From Fusobacterium naviforme (GTDB taxonomy: Bacteria > Bacillota > Clostridia > Lachnospirales > Lachnospiraceae): a stretch of DNA of 64,000 nt. The notes under the pieces are model-generated. The model searched no databases, was not told the DNA's origin, and was given only the letters and a program-made list of their open reading frames with translations. Shown in pieces: positions 23,709-33,288 of this stretch. The position numbers and the translations under genes are program-made. Numbering within the stretch: position 1 is the stretch's first letter; each line of letters starts with the position of its first letter. The DNA lies in the NCBI GenBank assembly GCA_003014445.1, contig PYGH01000008.1, forward strand, positions 1 through 64,000, read 5' to 3'.

Positions 23709-25079
23709 ATGAAAAAAGAGAAAGTAATACTCGCCTATTCGGGAGGCCTCGATACCACCGCAATTATTCCCTGGCTCAAGGAGCATTTTGACTATGATGT
23801 CGTCTGCTGCTGCATTGACTGCGGCCAGGAAAGCGAGCTCACGGGTCTCGATGAGAGGGCGAAGCTCTCCGGTGCGGCAAAGCTCTATGTCCTCGACGTG
23901 AATGATGAATTTGCAGAGGACTATATCATGCCCTGTGTAAAGGCCGGCGCTGTCTATGAAAATAAATATCTGCTGGGCACAAGCATGGCCCGCCCACTGA
24001 TCGCAAAAAAGCTCGTCGAGATCGCCCGCAAGGAGAAGGCCGTCGCCATCTGCCACGGCGCCACAGGTAAGGGCAATGATCAGATCCGCTTTGAGCTCGG
24101 CATCAAGGCGCTCGCACCTGAGCTGAAGATCATTGCGCCGTGGCGCATGACGGACATCTGGCCCTTCCAGTCCCGTGAGGACGAGATCGCATACTGCCAG
24201 TCGAAAGGAATTGATCTTCCCTTTGACGCCTCCCACAGCTACAGCCGCGACCGCAATCTCTGGCACATCTCCCACGAGGGGCTGGAGCTGGAGCTGCCGG
24301 AGAATGAGCCGAACTATGACGAGCTCCTTGTGCTGGGCGTGACGCCGCAGAAGGCGCCGGATGAGGCGACTGAGGTCAGCATGTGCTTTGAAAAGGGTGT
24401 TCCGGTCAGCATCAACGAAAAACGCATGAAGGTTGCCGACATTATCCGCGAGCTGAATGCGCTCGGCGGGGCAAACGGTATTGGCATCATCGACATCGTC
24501 GAGAACCGCGTGGTCGGCATGAAATCCCGCGGCGTCTATGAGACTCCCGGCGGAACCATACTGATGGCTGCGCACGAGCAGCTGGAGGAACTGGTGCTGG
24601 ATCGCGCCACCATGGAGACGAAAAAGGATCTCGGAAATAAATTTGCACAGATCGTCTACGAGGGCAAGTGGTTCACACCGCTCCGCGAAGCGATACAGGC
24701 CTTCATGGACGTGACACAGGAGGTCGTGACCGGCGAGGTGAAATTCAAGCTCTACAAGGGAAATATCATCAAGGCCGGCGAGAGCTCCCCCTACTCTCTC
24801 TACTCTGAGTCCCTCGCCTCCTTCACCACAGGAGAGCTCTACGACCACCACGATGCGGACGGCTTCATCACCCTCTTCGGTCTTCCGCTAAAGGTGCGCG
24901 CGCTGATGCAGCAGCGGCTCGCTGCAAAGGAGAAGAAGCTCATGGCGGAGACGGGCACGGCGGTGGAGACGACCGTGAGTCGCGTGAAGACCTCCGAAAT
25001 AAAGAAAGCCGCTGCAAAGGCAGTCGCAAAGAGCAAAAAGAAAAAGGCGGCAAAGAAGCAGAGCGAAAAAGCAGAGTGA
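23709..25079 (+). CDS. argG: Argininosuccinate synthase with lysine-rich tail
   Basis: ArgG joins citrulline and aspartate using ATP. The P-loop-like motif AYSGGLDTTA is at residues 9-18, then LLGTSMARPLIAK, GATGKGNDQIRFE and FDASHSYSRDRNLWHIS. About 400 residues form the normal enzyme. The end is unusual: the last 30 residues (427-456, starting KTSEIKKAAAKAVAKSKKKK) contain 12 lysines and many alanines, like a histone-H1-type tail, and are not part of the catalytic fold. Ribosome site GAAAGGGG. fumC follows after 19 bases. The partner argH lies convergently, 1.4 kb away. Confidence 0.96.
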   Translation: MKKEKVILAYSGGLDTTAIIPWLKEHFDYDVVCCCIDCGQESELTGLDERAKLSGAAKLYVLDVNDEFAEDYIMPCVKAGAVYENKYLLGTSMARPLIAKKLVEIARKEKAVAICHGATGKGNDQIRFELGIKALAPELKIIAPWRMTDIWPFQSREDEIAYCQSKGIDLPFDASHSYSRDRNLWHISHEGLELELPENEPNYDELLVLGVTPQKAPDEATEVSMCFEKGVPVSINEKRMKVADIIRELNALGGANGIGIIDIVENRVVGMKSRGVYETPGGTILMAAHEQLEELVLDRATMETKKDLGNKFAQIVYEGKWFTPLREAIQAFMDVTQEVVTGEVKFKLYKGNIIKAGESSPYSLYSESLASFTTGELYDHHDADGFITLFGLPLKVRALMQQRLAAKEKKLMAETGTAVETTVSRVKTSEIKKAAAKAVAKSKKKKAAKKQSEKAE

Positions 25080-25098
25080 GATAAGACAGGAGACCGAA

Positions 25099-26475
25099 AT
25101 GGAACAGCACTATCGCATAGAGCATGACTCCATGGGGGAGGTTCGGGTCCCCGCGGAGCGCTGCTGGGGCGCGCAGACGGAGCGCAGCCTGGAAAATTTC
25201 CGCATCGGCACAGAGAAGATCCCGGAGGAGATCATCCGGGCCTTCTCCTACTTAAAGCAGGCCGCTGCACTCGCAAATTTCCGGCTCGGAAGGCTGGATG
25301 AGCGGCGTATGAAGCTGATCTCCACGGTATGCGAAGAGATACGGGAGGGAACGCTCAGCGAAGAATTCCCGCTGGCAGTCTGGCAGACCGGAAGCGGCAC
25401 ACAGTCCAATATGAATGTAAATGAGGTCATCGCAAACCGCGGGAATACCCTCGCCGGAGAGAAACTGCTGCACCCGAACGACAGCTGCAATATGTCGCAG
25501 AGCTCCAACGATACCTTCCCGACCGCCATGCATATCGCGGCAGTCTGTGAGCTGGAGGACCATCTCCTGCCCTCGCTCGCACTTCTCACGCAGACCTTCG
25601 AGAGGCTGGAGCAGAAGTACCGCGGCATCGTAAAGTCCGGACGCACACACCTACAGGACGCCGTGCCGATCTCCTTTTCCCAGGAGATCAGCGGATGGCG
25701 CAGCTCTCTTCAGCGTGACGCGGAACTGATCCGCGCCACCATCCCGCCGCTCTCAGAGCTCGCGCTCGGCGGCACTGCCGTCGGCACGGGGCTGAATGCC
25801 CCGGAAGGCTTTGACCTCGAAGCGGCAAGAGCAGTCTCGGAGCTCAGCGGAAAGCAGTTCTCCACCGCAAAAAATAAGTACCACGCACTCAGCTCGAAAT
25901 CTGAGCTTGTGCAAGCACACGGCGCGCTGAAGGCGCTCGCCGCGGACCTCATGAAGATCGCAAATGATATACGATGGCTTGCGAGCGGCCCCCGCTGCGG
26001 CCTCGGAGAGATCACAATTCCCGCAAACGAGCCCGGCAGCTCCATCATGCCGGGCAAGGTGAATCCGACGCAGTGCGAGGCAGTGACCATGGTCGCCGTG
26101 CAGGTCATGGCAAATGACTGCGCTGTCGGCCTTGCGGCAAGCCAGGGCAATTTTGAGCTGAATGTCTTCATGCCGGTGCTCATCTATAACTTTTTACAGT
26201 CTGTGCGCCTCCTCTCCGATGCGATGCGCTCCTTCAATGACAACTGCTGTGTCGGCATCACGCCAAATCGCGAGAAGATGCACGAAAACCTGCACCGCTC
26301 CCTCATGCTCGTGACCTGCTTAAATCCCTATATCGGCTACGAGAACGCCGCAAAAACTGCAAAGAAGGCCTTTCATGAGAATATCTCCCTCAGAGAGGCC
26401 TGCGTCGCACTCGGCTTTTTAAGTGCAGAGCGCTTTGATGAGGTGTTCCATCCGGAAGAGATGGCGGGAGAATAA
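25099..26475 (+). CDS. fumC: Class II fumarate hydratase
   Basis: The 458 residues carry the superfamily motifs: TGSGTQSNMNVNEVIANR, SQSSNDTFPTAMH, SGRTHLQDAVPIS, GTGLNAPEGF and the mobile loop signature GSSIMPGKVNP, where Ser acts as catalytic base. The NPTQCEA continuation and NMSQSSND separate FumC from AspA less strictly, but overall the pattern favours fumarase. It hydrates fumarate to malate. Co-transcription with argG and nearness to argH suggest it removes fumarate released during arginine synthesis. The ribosome site is AGGAGA. Aspartate ammonia-lyase is the main alternative. Confidence 0.88.
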   Translation: MEQHYRIEHDSMGEVRVPAERCWGAQTERSLENFRIGTEKIPEEIIRAFSYLKQAAALANFRLGRLDERRMKLISTVCEEIREGTLSEEFPLAVWQTGSGTQSNMNVNEVIANRGNTLAGEKLLHPNDSCNMSQSSNDTFPTAMHIAAVCELEDHLLPSLALLTQTFERLEQKYRGIVKSGRTHLQDAVPISFSQEISGWRSSLQRDAELIRATIPPLSELALGGTAVGTGLNAPEGFDLEAARAVSELSGKQFSTAKNKYHALSSKSELVQAHGALKALAADLMKIANDIRWLASGPRCGLGEITIPANEPGSSIMPGKVNPTQCEAVTMVAVQVMANDCAVGLAASQGNFELNVFMPVLIYNFLQSVRLLSDAMRSFNDNCCVGITPNREKMHENLHRSLMLVTCLNPYIGYENAAKTAKKAFHENISLREACVALGFLSAERFDEVFHPEEMAGE

Positions 26476-26484
26476 ATAATTGTA

Positions 26485-26534
26485 AGATAGAGGAAAGCAG
26501 AGCACTCACAAGAGTGCTCTGCTTTCCTCTATCT
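26485..26534. terminator. Perfect 23-bp stem between convergent fumC and argH, reaching into argH
   Basis: The arms 26485-26507 and 26512-26534 are exact reverse complements around ACAA. The right arm encodes the last codons of argH on the minus strand and the loop abuts its stop codon (26506-26508). It should fold on both transcripts and terminate them in both directions, though T-runs are short. Confidence 0.85.
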
Positions 26535-27879
26535 CCTCCCGCATAGCCGCAACACCGGGGCCACCCTTCGTATTCCTCTTCTCAATACAGCTCTTCATCG
26601 AGATCGCCTCATACACGTCCGTCTCAAACACCGGCGAATACTGCTTCAGTTCCTCAAGACTCAGCTCATCGAGCGACTTTCCCTCATCTAGGCAACGGAG
26701 CACCAGCTGTCCCACAATCCCGTGCGCGTCCCGGAAGGGCACGCCCTTTCCGACCAGATAGTCCGCGGCATCCGTCGCATTGGTGAAGCCGCCACTTGCA
26801 CTTCTCTCCATGCGCACACGGTTAAACTTCATCGCAGCGAGCATCCCTGCCATCAGCTGAAGGCTGTCAAGCACGGTGTCAATTGCATCAAAGGCCCCCT
26901 CCTTGTCCTCCTGCATGTCCTTGTTGTAGGCGAGCGGCAGTCCCTTCATAGTCGTGAGCAGCCCCATGAGATGCCCGTAGACCCGTCCGGTCTTTCCGCG
27001 TATCAGCTCCGCAATATCCGGATTCTTCTTCTGGGGCATAATACTGGAGCCCGTCGAGTAGCTGTCGTCCAGTTCCACGAAGCGGTATTCATTCGTATTC
27101 CAGATGATGATCTCCTCTGAGAGCCTGGACAGATGCATCTGCACCACAGAGAGAGCAGAGAGATATTCAATCAGATAATCTCTGTCACTCACCGAGTCCA
27201 TGCTGTTTCTCGTCGCTCCGTCAAAATCCAGAAGCTTCGCGGTCTCAGCGCGATCCAGCGGGTAGGTCGTCCCGGCAAAGGCTCCCGCCCCCAGAGGGCA
27301 GAGATTCATGCGTCTTCTGCAGTCCCGCATGCGCTCCCGGTCACGCAGAAACATCTCAAAATAAGCTCCGAAGTGATGTGACAGTGTCGTCGGCTGTGCT
27401 TTCTGGAGATGTGTAAAGCCCGGCATCACCGTGTCTGTGTGCTCCTCCATGATGTGCAAAATCTCTGCAAGCAGCTGAGAGAGTCTCCTCTCCGTCTCTG
27501 TGAGCTCATCCCGTATATAGAGCTTCATGTCGAGCGCCACCTGATCGTTTCTGCTTCTTCCTGTGTGAAGCCTCTTCCCGGCATCTCCGATGCGCTCCGT
27601 CAGTGTCCCCTCGACAAAGGAGTGAATATCTTCATAGTCCGCACTGTTCTGAAAATTCAGCTTTCCGCTGCGAAGATCCTCTGCGATCTCCCGCAGTCCC
27701 TCTGTGATGCGCGCTCCATCCTCCCTGCTGATAATTCCGCAGTCCGCAAGCATGGTCGCATGCGCAATGCTTCCGCGAATATCCTGTTCCGCAAAGCGTC
27801 TGTCAAAGGACAGGGATTCATTGAATTCCTGAACCAGTCTGTCTGTCTGTTTTTTGAATCTGCCGCCCCAAAGCTTCAT
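26506..27879 (-). CDS. argH: Argininosuccinate lyase
   Basis: ArgH splits argininosuccinate into arginine and fumarate. The protein (457 residues, normal) begins MKLWGGRFKKQTDRLVQEFN and has TGRSRNDQVALD, PGFTHLQKAQPTT and the signature GSSIMPQKKNPD. ATG overlaps the stop of the yfhO gene by 4 bases, so its translation is tied to a membrane-protein gene rather than to argG. The last eight or so codons lie inside a perfect hairpin. Together with ArgG and FumC it completes the end of the arginine route in this window; no earlier arg genes are present. Confidence 0.97.
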   Translation of the reverse strand: MKLWGGRFKKQTDRLVQEFNESLSFDRRFAEQDIRGSIAHATMLADCGIISREDGARITEGLREIAEDLRSGKLNFQNSADYEDIHSFVEGTLTERIGDAGKRLHTGRSRNDQVALDMKLYIRDELTETERRLSQLLAEILHIMEEHTDTVMPGFTHLQKAQPTTLSHHFGAYFEMFLRDRERMRDCRRRMNLCPLGAGAFAGTTYPLDRAETAKLLDFDGATRNSMDSVSDRDYLIEYLSALSVVQMHLSRLSEEIIIWNTNEYRFVELDDSYSTGSSIMPQKKNPDIAELIRGKTGRVYGHLMGLLTTMKGLPLAYNKDMQEDKEGAFDAIDTVLDSLQLMAGMLAAMKFNRVRMERSASGGFTNATDAADYLVGKGVPFRDAHGIVGQLVLRCLDEGKSLDELSLEELKQYSPVFETDVYEAISMKSCIEKRNTKGGPGVAAMREEIEESRALL

Positions 27880-30563
27880 AGCTCATCCTTCCTTTCATCT
27901 TCGTAGAGCGTAAGCTCTATGAACACCTCCTCCATTCTGTCACTCCCCTGCGCCATCTCTGTGCCATCAGGGCTTATGCTGCGCGATCTGACGGGAATAT
28001 TCAGTCCCTCCAGAAGCTGCTGCTCCGCGACTGAAAGTGCCTCCTCCGAAAAGAGTCCGGACTCCTGTGAATCCTCTTCATGCACGTCCTCTCCAGGCTC
28101 CGCGCTGCGCCGCTTTCTTTCATAAACCAGCAGGCCCGCGAAGCACAGCAGCATCAGCAGCGACAGCAGCGCCCCGTACTTCAGTCCGCGCGGCACATAT
28201 CGAAACTCCAGTTCATGTGTCCCCGCCGGAAGCCTCACAGAGAGAAAAGCATCCATGCAGCGCTCTGCCTTCGTCGAAACGCCGTCCACCGTGATCTGCC
28301 AGCCCTCATCAAAGGGAATGGAACAGAACAGGAGACCGGAGCGCTCCGCCGTGACAGTCCCCTTCAGATAGCCATCTGAAAATTCCGTCAGTGTAAGCGG
28401 CGCGGTCACCAGCTTCTCCCTCAGCTCTCTGAGGGAATTGTAATTAAAGCGATAGATCCTTGCATCCAGATGCTCCGAGGAATTCTCATCCTTATTTTCA
28501 AGTGTGACCCTGTCTCCCGGATGCAGAGTTCCGAGCTCAGCAAAGTATCTCCGCTTCAGATTGTCAAAGCTTCGTGTGATGCCGGGCAGCTCCGCCTGTA
28601 TCGCATCCACCCTCGCATTTCCCACAAACACATAGTACTCTCCCTCTGTGTCCGCTGTAAAGGAACTGATGCGTCCCTCCTCTGTCCCGGCGACCTCATC
28701 CAGCACGCCGCCGCAGTTCATCAGCGCACAGAGATCGTTCTGCACATCCGCCGGATTCTCCAGCGTCCGCACCCAGCAATCCGTAAAATCTGCATTTACA
28801 AGAAAACCAAGAGGAAAGGTCGATGGGTATTCGTAGAGGCAGCTCGTCCCGGACTGCGAAATCAGCTTCAGCTCCCGGTTATAGCTTTCTTCCGGATAGA
28901 ACGCATATTTCACGTCCAGCAGCGCGTCCACAAGCGGCGTGGAGCCCGTAATGCTGTAGGCATTCACCGAGGACTCACAGCCGAGATCTCTCAGAAAATC
29001 CGAGAGCGCCTTATCTGCCGTAGAGGAAAAGAGCGAGACCGATGGGAAGTTCAGCCACGCGCCGTCGTCCTTGCTCTTCCGCCGTATCTTCTCAAAGCGG
29101 ACGAACTCTCCCCTCGGCGCGCTGTCACGCAGGCTTATGATATCAGCATTATCCGCGGTATACTCCGTCCGGCTTGTGGTCGGCACACTGCTGATCGCAA
29201 AGTTCAGGCAGAGCTCCAGTCCGACCAGAACTGTGAGCACTCTGCGCATCAGCCCCCTCTCAAAGTGACGCATCCGGATGAGCCGAAACAGGAGCGCATA
29301 GAGCGCCGTGAGCCCCAGCGCGGCATAATAGCTCCAGAAATAAAAATGCTTCTGATCCACAAACTCCTGACACAGCAGAATAAATCCGCTGCTCAGAAGA
29401 AATGCGAGCGCCATATCTCTCCGCGTATTTCCCCGCCACTGCTCTGCCGCGCGATAGGAAATAAAGAGCACGAGGAAGATGTAGATAAAGCTCTGGCGCG
29501 CCGGCAGCGAGTTCGGGTAGTGAAACCCATGCCAGATGTAGTTCAGCACATTGATGGAAAAGCTCGCAAGAAAAAACATGAGCAGCAGTCCGTAGACCGC
29601 CTTCTCCTTCAGCGATATCCGGCGATTTGCGATATAGAGCAGCACCAGCTGATATACCGCAACGCCGCAATAGAGATTCGGCCAGTGGTCCAGCCCTATC
29701 TCCGTGTCGATATTCCCCATATGGCGCGCGAGCATATCCAGTATGGAGAAGTAGCTCTCAAAGCTCTTCGGAAAATGAAAGCTCCCCGACGCGGTACTCT
29801 GCAGTGCAAAGACCTCAGGCAGCAATATCACAGCTGCCAGTCCGCCCGCGATGATGGAGCAGAGAGCAAAGCGCCCCGCCGCCCTTACAAGCCGCATTCC
29901 GGAGATATCCTTCAGAACTGCCCACGCGGCGGCGTAGAGCAGCAGAAAGAGACATATCATGATGGAAATATAGTAATTGGATCCGATGCAGAGCGCCAGC
30001 AGCAGCGTATACGGAATACAGCTCTGCCCTTCCATGAGCCGCTCCATCGCGAGACAGATCAGCGGAAAGAGAAGTATACAGTCAAGCCACATCACGTTCC
30101 AGCTGTATGCCGCCATGTAGGCAGAAAGCGCATAGGCTGATCCGAAGAGCGCCGCAAAATATCGCTTCTCCCTGCTGTGGTGCAGGAGATAGCTTGTCAT
30201 AGTGAGTCCGCAGAGCCCTGTCTTCAGCACCACCATGGCGGTGATAAATTCTATGATGTGGCGCTTCGGGCAGAGAACAATGAGCCAGTTCAGGGGACTC
30301 GCGAGATAATAGGCGTAAATTGCAGAGAAATTCACGCCGAGCCCCACATCCCAGCTGTAGAAGAGGCTCTCGCCGCTCCGGAGCTTATGCTGAAACTCAG
30401 AGAAGAAGGGGGCGTACTGATGATAGAGATCCGTCCGTAAAAAGCTCTCCTCCCCGAAGGGATATATGCCCCTCTGAGCAAAGATAAACAGCATCGCAAG
30501 CACAGGGAGAAGAAACGCCGTGAGCAGTATATATCGTCTTTGCATCCGTGTCTCAGGCAGCAT
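27876..30563 (-). CDS. YfhO-family large membrane protein
   Basis: The start ATG at 30563 (MLPETRMQRRYILL) is favoured because AGGGAGGAA lies 4 bases upstream; an in-frame start nine codons earlier has no such site. The roughly 895-residue protein has about a dozen hydrophobic segments in the first 440 residues, with FLRTDLYHQYAPFFSEF and FYSWDVGLGVNF typical of YfhO, then a large outer domain and a final membrane helix (about 820-840) before a charged tail. YfhO proteins resemble GT-C glycosyltransferases and in Firmicutes take part in glycosylating teichoic acids or other wall polymers. It sits between apbE and argH in one transcription unit. Confidence 0.88.
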   Translation of the reverse strand: MLPETRMQRRYILLTAFLLPVLAMLFIFAQRGIYPFGEESFLRTDLYHQYAPFFSEFQHKLRSGESLFYSWDVGLGVNFSAIYAYYLASPLNWLIVLCPKRHIIEFITAMVVLKTGLCGLTMTSYLLHHSREKRYFAALFGSAYALSAYMAAYSWNVMWLDCILLFPLICLAMERLMEGQSCIPYTLLLALCIGSNYYISIMICLFLLLYAAAWAVLKDISGMRLVRAAGRFALCSIIAGGLAAVILLPEVFALQSTASGSFHFPKSFESYFSILDMLARHMGNIDTEIGLDHWPNLYCGVAVYQLVLLYIANRRISLKEKAVYGLLLMFFLASFSINVLNYIWHGFHYPNSLPARQSFIYIFLVLFISYRAAEQWRGNTRRDMALAFLLSSGFILLCQEFVDQKHFYFWSYYAALGLTALYALLFRLIRMRHFERGLMRRVLTVLVGLELCLNFAISSVPTTSRTEYTADNADIISLRDSAPRGEFVRFEKIRRKSKDDGAWLNFPSVSLFSSTADKALSDFLRDLGCESSVNAYSITGSTPLVDALLDVKYAFYPEESYNRELKLISQSGTSCLYEYPSTFPLGFLVNADFTDCWVRTLENPADVQNDLCALMNCGGVLDEVAGTEEGRISSFTADTEGEYYVFVGNARVDAIQAELPGITRSFDNLKRRYFAELGTLHPGDRVTLENKDENSSEHLDARIYRFNYNSLRELREKLVTAPLTLTEFSDGYLKGTVTAERSGLLFCSIPFDEGWQITVDGVSTKAERCMDAFLSVRLPAGTHELEFRYVPRGLKYGALLSLLMLLCFAGLLVYERKRRSAEPGEDVHEEDSQESGLFSEEALSVAEQQLLEGLNIPVRSRSISPDGTEMAQGSDRMEEVFIELTLYEDERKDEL

Positions 30564-30590
30564 ACACTTCCTCCCTTCTGTCAGCTCCAC

Positions 30591-31601
30591 TTATTTTGCG
30601 TACTTTGAGGGGACGATGCTTCCGTCCTCCCGGATGAAATAGCCGTAATAGCCCTCCGTCGCGTCGAGCAGCTTCATGCCCTCCCGCTCGCCCAGCGAGA
30701 AGCAGGAGGTGCTCAGCGCATCGCACTCCGCGGAGGAGGGTCCCACGACTGTAATTCCCTTCAGCCCGTTCTGATACGGCATTCCCGTCCTCGGATTCAG
30801 GATGTGGTGATAGCGCACGCCGTCCAAATCAAAACCTCGCTCGTAGTTGCCTGAGGAGACAACGGAGAGATCCTCGATCTCCAGTACCTTTATAACCTCG
30901 CTGCTGTCCTTCTCCGGCTTTCGTATGGCGATCTGAAAGGCCGTGCCGCCGGGCTTTTTCCCAAGGCAGAGCACATTGCCCCCGAGGTTGATGATGGCGC
31001 TTCGCACCCCTCTCTGAAGGAGATAGTCCTTCAGGCGATCCGCAATATATCCCTTTGCCACTGCGCCTGGATCCAACTGCACGCGGTCGTCCGAAAAATG
31101 CAGCGTATTTCCCGTGATCGAGAGCTTGTGGTAATCCACCTCCGCGAGTGCCCTTTGAAGCTCCTGCTCCGCGGGCAGCTCCTTCCTGCCGCTCTGAAAA
31201 TCCCAGAGCTGGCTCACCGGAAGCACCGTAATATCAAAGGCGCCCTCCGTCCGCTCGCTGTAGCGGAGTCCCAGCTCCGCCACAGCGAGCAGATCCGGAT
31301 CCGCCTCCCAGTCTGTGATCCCTGCGGCTCTGTGATTCATATTCCAGAGGGCGCTGCCCTCCCTCGTCGGAGAAAACTCCTCCTCAAACTGCTCGCATAG
31401 CTGAAAAGCCCCGTCGAGTATCGCCTCGCTCTGGTGGTCGTACAGAGAAATTGCGATGACTGTATCAAAGAGAAAGCCGCTTCGCTCAAGCGGCTTCTGC
31501 TGCTCCCTTCCGTGCAGATAGAACAGATTTCCTGCAATCAGAAGAAAAAGTATGCAGGCCGCAGCGGGACACGCATACTTTTTCAGTAGATTCCGGTTCA
31601 A
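30591..31601 (-). CDS. FAD:protein FMN transferase (ApbE family)
   Basis: ApbE enzymes attach FMN from FAD covalently to Thr/Ser of target flavoproteins outside the membrane. The protein has an N-terminal anchor (about residues 9-29), GAFDITVLPVSQLWDF, the FAD-binding pattern LDPGAVAKGYIADRL, INLGGNVLCLG, SSGNYERGF and HHILNPRTGMPY, all complete over 336 residues. No obvious target (such as an FMN-binding domain protein or Rnf/Nqr subunit) is nearby. It starts 16 bases after IMP dehydrogenase and is followed by yfhO, so it is the middle of an operon. Confidence 0.92.
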   Translation of the reverse strand: MNRNLLKKYACPAAACILFLLIAGNLFYLHGREQQKPLERSGFLFDTVIAISLYDHQSEAILDGAFQLCEQFEEEFSPTREGSALWNMNHRAAGITDWEADPDLLAVAELGLRYSERTEGAFDITVLPVSQLWDFQSGRKELPAEQELQRALAEVDYHKLSITGNTLHFSDDRVQLDPGAVAKGYIADRLKDYLLQRGVRSAIINLGGNVLCLGKKPGGTAFQIAIRKPEKDSSEVIKVLEIEDLSVVSSGNYERGFDLDGVRYHHILNPRTGMPYQNGLKGITVVGPSSAECDALSTSCFSLGEREGMKLLDATEGYYGYFIREDGSIVPSKYAK

Positions 31602-31617
31602 GTGTACCTCCGTGCCG

Positions 31618-33123
31618 TCAGTTCGCCTGGCTGTTGTTCTTCAGAATCACGTCGTGACTGCCGCCCTCAACGATAGAAGTGGAGGAGACGACAGTGAGTC
31701 TCGCCTTCTGCTGGAGCTCCGGAATGGAGAGCGCGCCGCAGTTGCACATGGTGGAGCGCACCTTGTAGAGTGTCGTCTGCACACCCTCTGCAAGCGGACC
31801 CGCATAGGGAACATAGCTGTCCACGCCCTCCTCGAAGGAGAGCTTCTGTGCGCCGCCGAGATCGTAGCGCTGCCAGTTTCTCGCGCGGTTGGAGCCCTCG
31901 CCCCAGTACTCCTTCACATAATTTCCGTTGATGCGCATCTTATTGGTCGGGCTCTCGTCAAAGCGGGCGAAGTAACGTCCCAGCATCACGAAATCCGCGC
32001 CCATGGCAAGCGCCAGTGTGATGTGATAATCGTGAACGATACCGCCGTCCGAGCAGATCGGAATATAGATGCCCGTCTGTTCAAAGTACTCATCTCTCGC
32101 CTTCGCGACCTCGATCACCGCGGTCGCCTGCCCTCTGCCGATACCCTTTGTCTCACGGGTGATGCAGATGGAGCCGCCGCCGATGCCGATCTTCACAAAA
32201 TCTGCGCCGCACTTTGCGAGGAAGAGGAACCCGTCACGATCGACAACATTTCCCGCGCCGACCTTCACCTTATTTCCGTAGTGCTCTCTGATCCATGCAA
32301 GGGTTCTGGCCTGCCACTCACTGTAGCCCTCGGAGGAGTCGATGCAGAGCACGTCGACCCCCGCGTCCACCAGAGCGGGAACGCGTTTCTCATAGTCCTT
32401 TGTATTAATGCCCGCACCGACGACATAGCTCTTGTTCTCGTCCAGAAGCTCATTCACATTCTCCTTGTGACTGTCGTAGTCCTTGCGGAATACCATATAC
32501 TGAAGATTGCCCGCCTCATCGACCAGCGGCAGAGAATTGATCTTATTGTCCCAGATGATGTCGTTGCAGTCGTGGAGACTCGTCGTGCTGGGTGCAGTGA
32601 CGAGGCGCTCCAGCGGAGTCATAAATTCTGTGACCTTCAGATCCATCGACATGCGGGACAGCCGATAGTCTCTCGACGCCACGATACCGAGCAGCTTTCC
32701 GTGCGGGCCACCATCCTCTGTGATCGCAACCGTGGAATGTCCGGTCTGCGTCTTCAGCTCCAGCACATCAGAGAGGGTCGCGCTCGGGGGAAGGTTCGAA
32801 TCGCTGGTGACAAAGCCCTTCTTATAGGCCTTCACTCTGCGCACCATATCTGCCTCGCTCTCGACGCTCTGTGAGCCGTAGATGAAGGACACGCCGCCCT
32901 GCTTAGCCAGAGCAATGGCCAGTTTGTCGCCGGAGACGGACTGCATCACCGCGGAAACCATGGGAATATTCATGGAAATGGGGCACTCCTCCTCTCCCTT
33001 TCTGAATTTCACAAGTGGTGTCCTGAGGCTCACGGCCGTGGGAACGCACTGTGCTGAGGAATAACCCGGAATCAGCAGATATTCGCCAAAGGTTCTTGAA
33101 GGTTCTTCGTAGTAGTATGCCAT
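31618..33123 (-). CDS. guaB: IMP dehydrogenase of the Tritrichomonas-like type
   Basis: The start at 33123 ([20 protein letters not shown]) follows AGGAGAGGG. IMPDH oxidises IMP to XMP, the first step to GMP. Over 501 residues the order is catalytic barrel, two CBS domains (about 105-225) and barrel again. The catalytic loop is [15 protein letters not shown] with Cys320; the flap is [11 protein letters not shown] with Arg419-Tyr420; EYWGEGS replaces the usual YRGMGS. These features and the whole sequence resemble, by memory, the Tritrichomonas foetus enzyme (Cys319, Arg418-Tyr419) much more than Bacillus or E. coli GuaB. It is the first gene of the unit with apbE, yfhO and argH. Confidence 0.93.
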   Translation of the reverse strand: MAYYYEEPSRTFGEYLLIPGYSSAQCVPTAVSLRTPLVKFRKGEEECPISMNIPMVSAVMQSVSGDKLAIALAKQGGVSFIYGSQSVESEADMVRRVKAYKKGFVTSDSNLPPSATLSDVLELKTQTGHSTVAITEDGGPHGKLLGIVASRDYRLSRMSMDLKVTEFMTPLERLVTAPSTTSLHDCNDIIWDNKINSLPLVDEAGNLQYMVFRKDYDSHKENVNELLDENKSYVVGAGINTKDYEKRVPALVDAGVDVLCIDSSEGYSEWQARTLAWIREHYGNKVKVGAGNVVDRDGFLFLAKCGADFVKIGIGGGSICITRETKGIGRGQATAVIEVAKARDEYFEQTGIYIPICSDGGIVHDYHITLALAMGADFVMLGRYFARFDESPTNKMRINGNYVKEYWGEGSNRARNWQRYDLGGAQKLSFEEGVDSYVPYAGPLAEGVQTTLYKVRSTMCNCGALSIPELQQKARLTVVSSTSIVEGGSHDVILKNNSQAN

Positions 33124-33225
33124 AGTCCCTCTCCTGTCAGTCTGAAAATTTGCGCGGGGCGTCAGGCGCTCTCGCGCTGCACATGTTGTCTGTCGGAACA
33201 AGCGCTCTCTCGGAGCATTGAACTC

Positions 33226-33254
33226 ATTTTAACATTCTGTGCGAACTGAAACAA
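33226..33254 (-). promoter_or_regulatory. Promoter of the IMP dehydrogenase operon
   Basis: On the minus strand TTGTTT (33249-33254) and TAAAAT (33226-33231) are 17 bases apart, with a TG one base before the -10 hexamer. It lies about 100 bases upstream of the ATG at 33123. No purine riboswitch was recognised in the leader. Confidence 0.65.
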
Positions 33255-33288
33255 GGGCTTTCTGCATGACGCACACACACAGTAATAT

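Noticed and set aside
28470-30140. Long plus-strand open frame opposite yfhO
   Set aside because: It is antisense to a clear YfhO gene, has no homology and owes its length to GC-rich codon bias on the opposite strand.
31552-32874. Plus-strand open frame opposite IMP dehydrogenase
   Set aside because: Shadow of the coding strand, with no recognisable domain and no ribosome site.
33124-33225. Purine riboswitch in the IMP dehydrogenase leader
   Set aside because: No three-way junction or conserved loop sequences could be recognised in the roughly 100-base leader.
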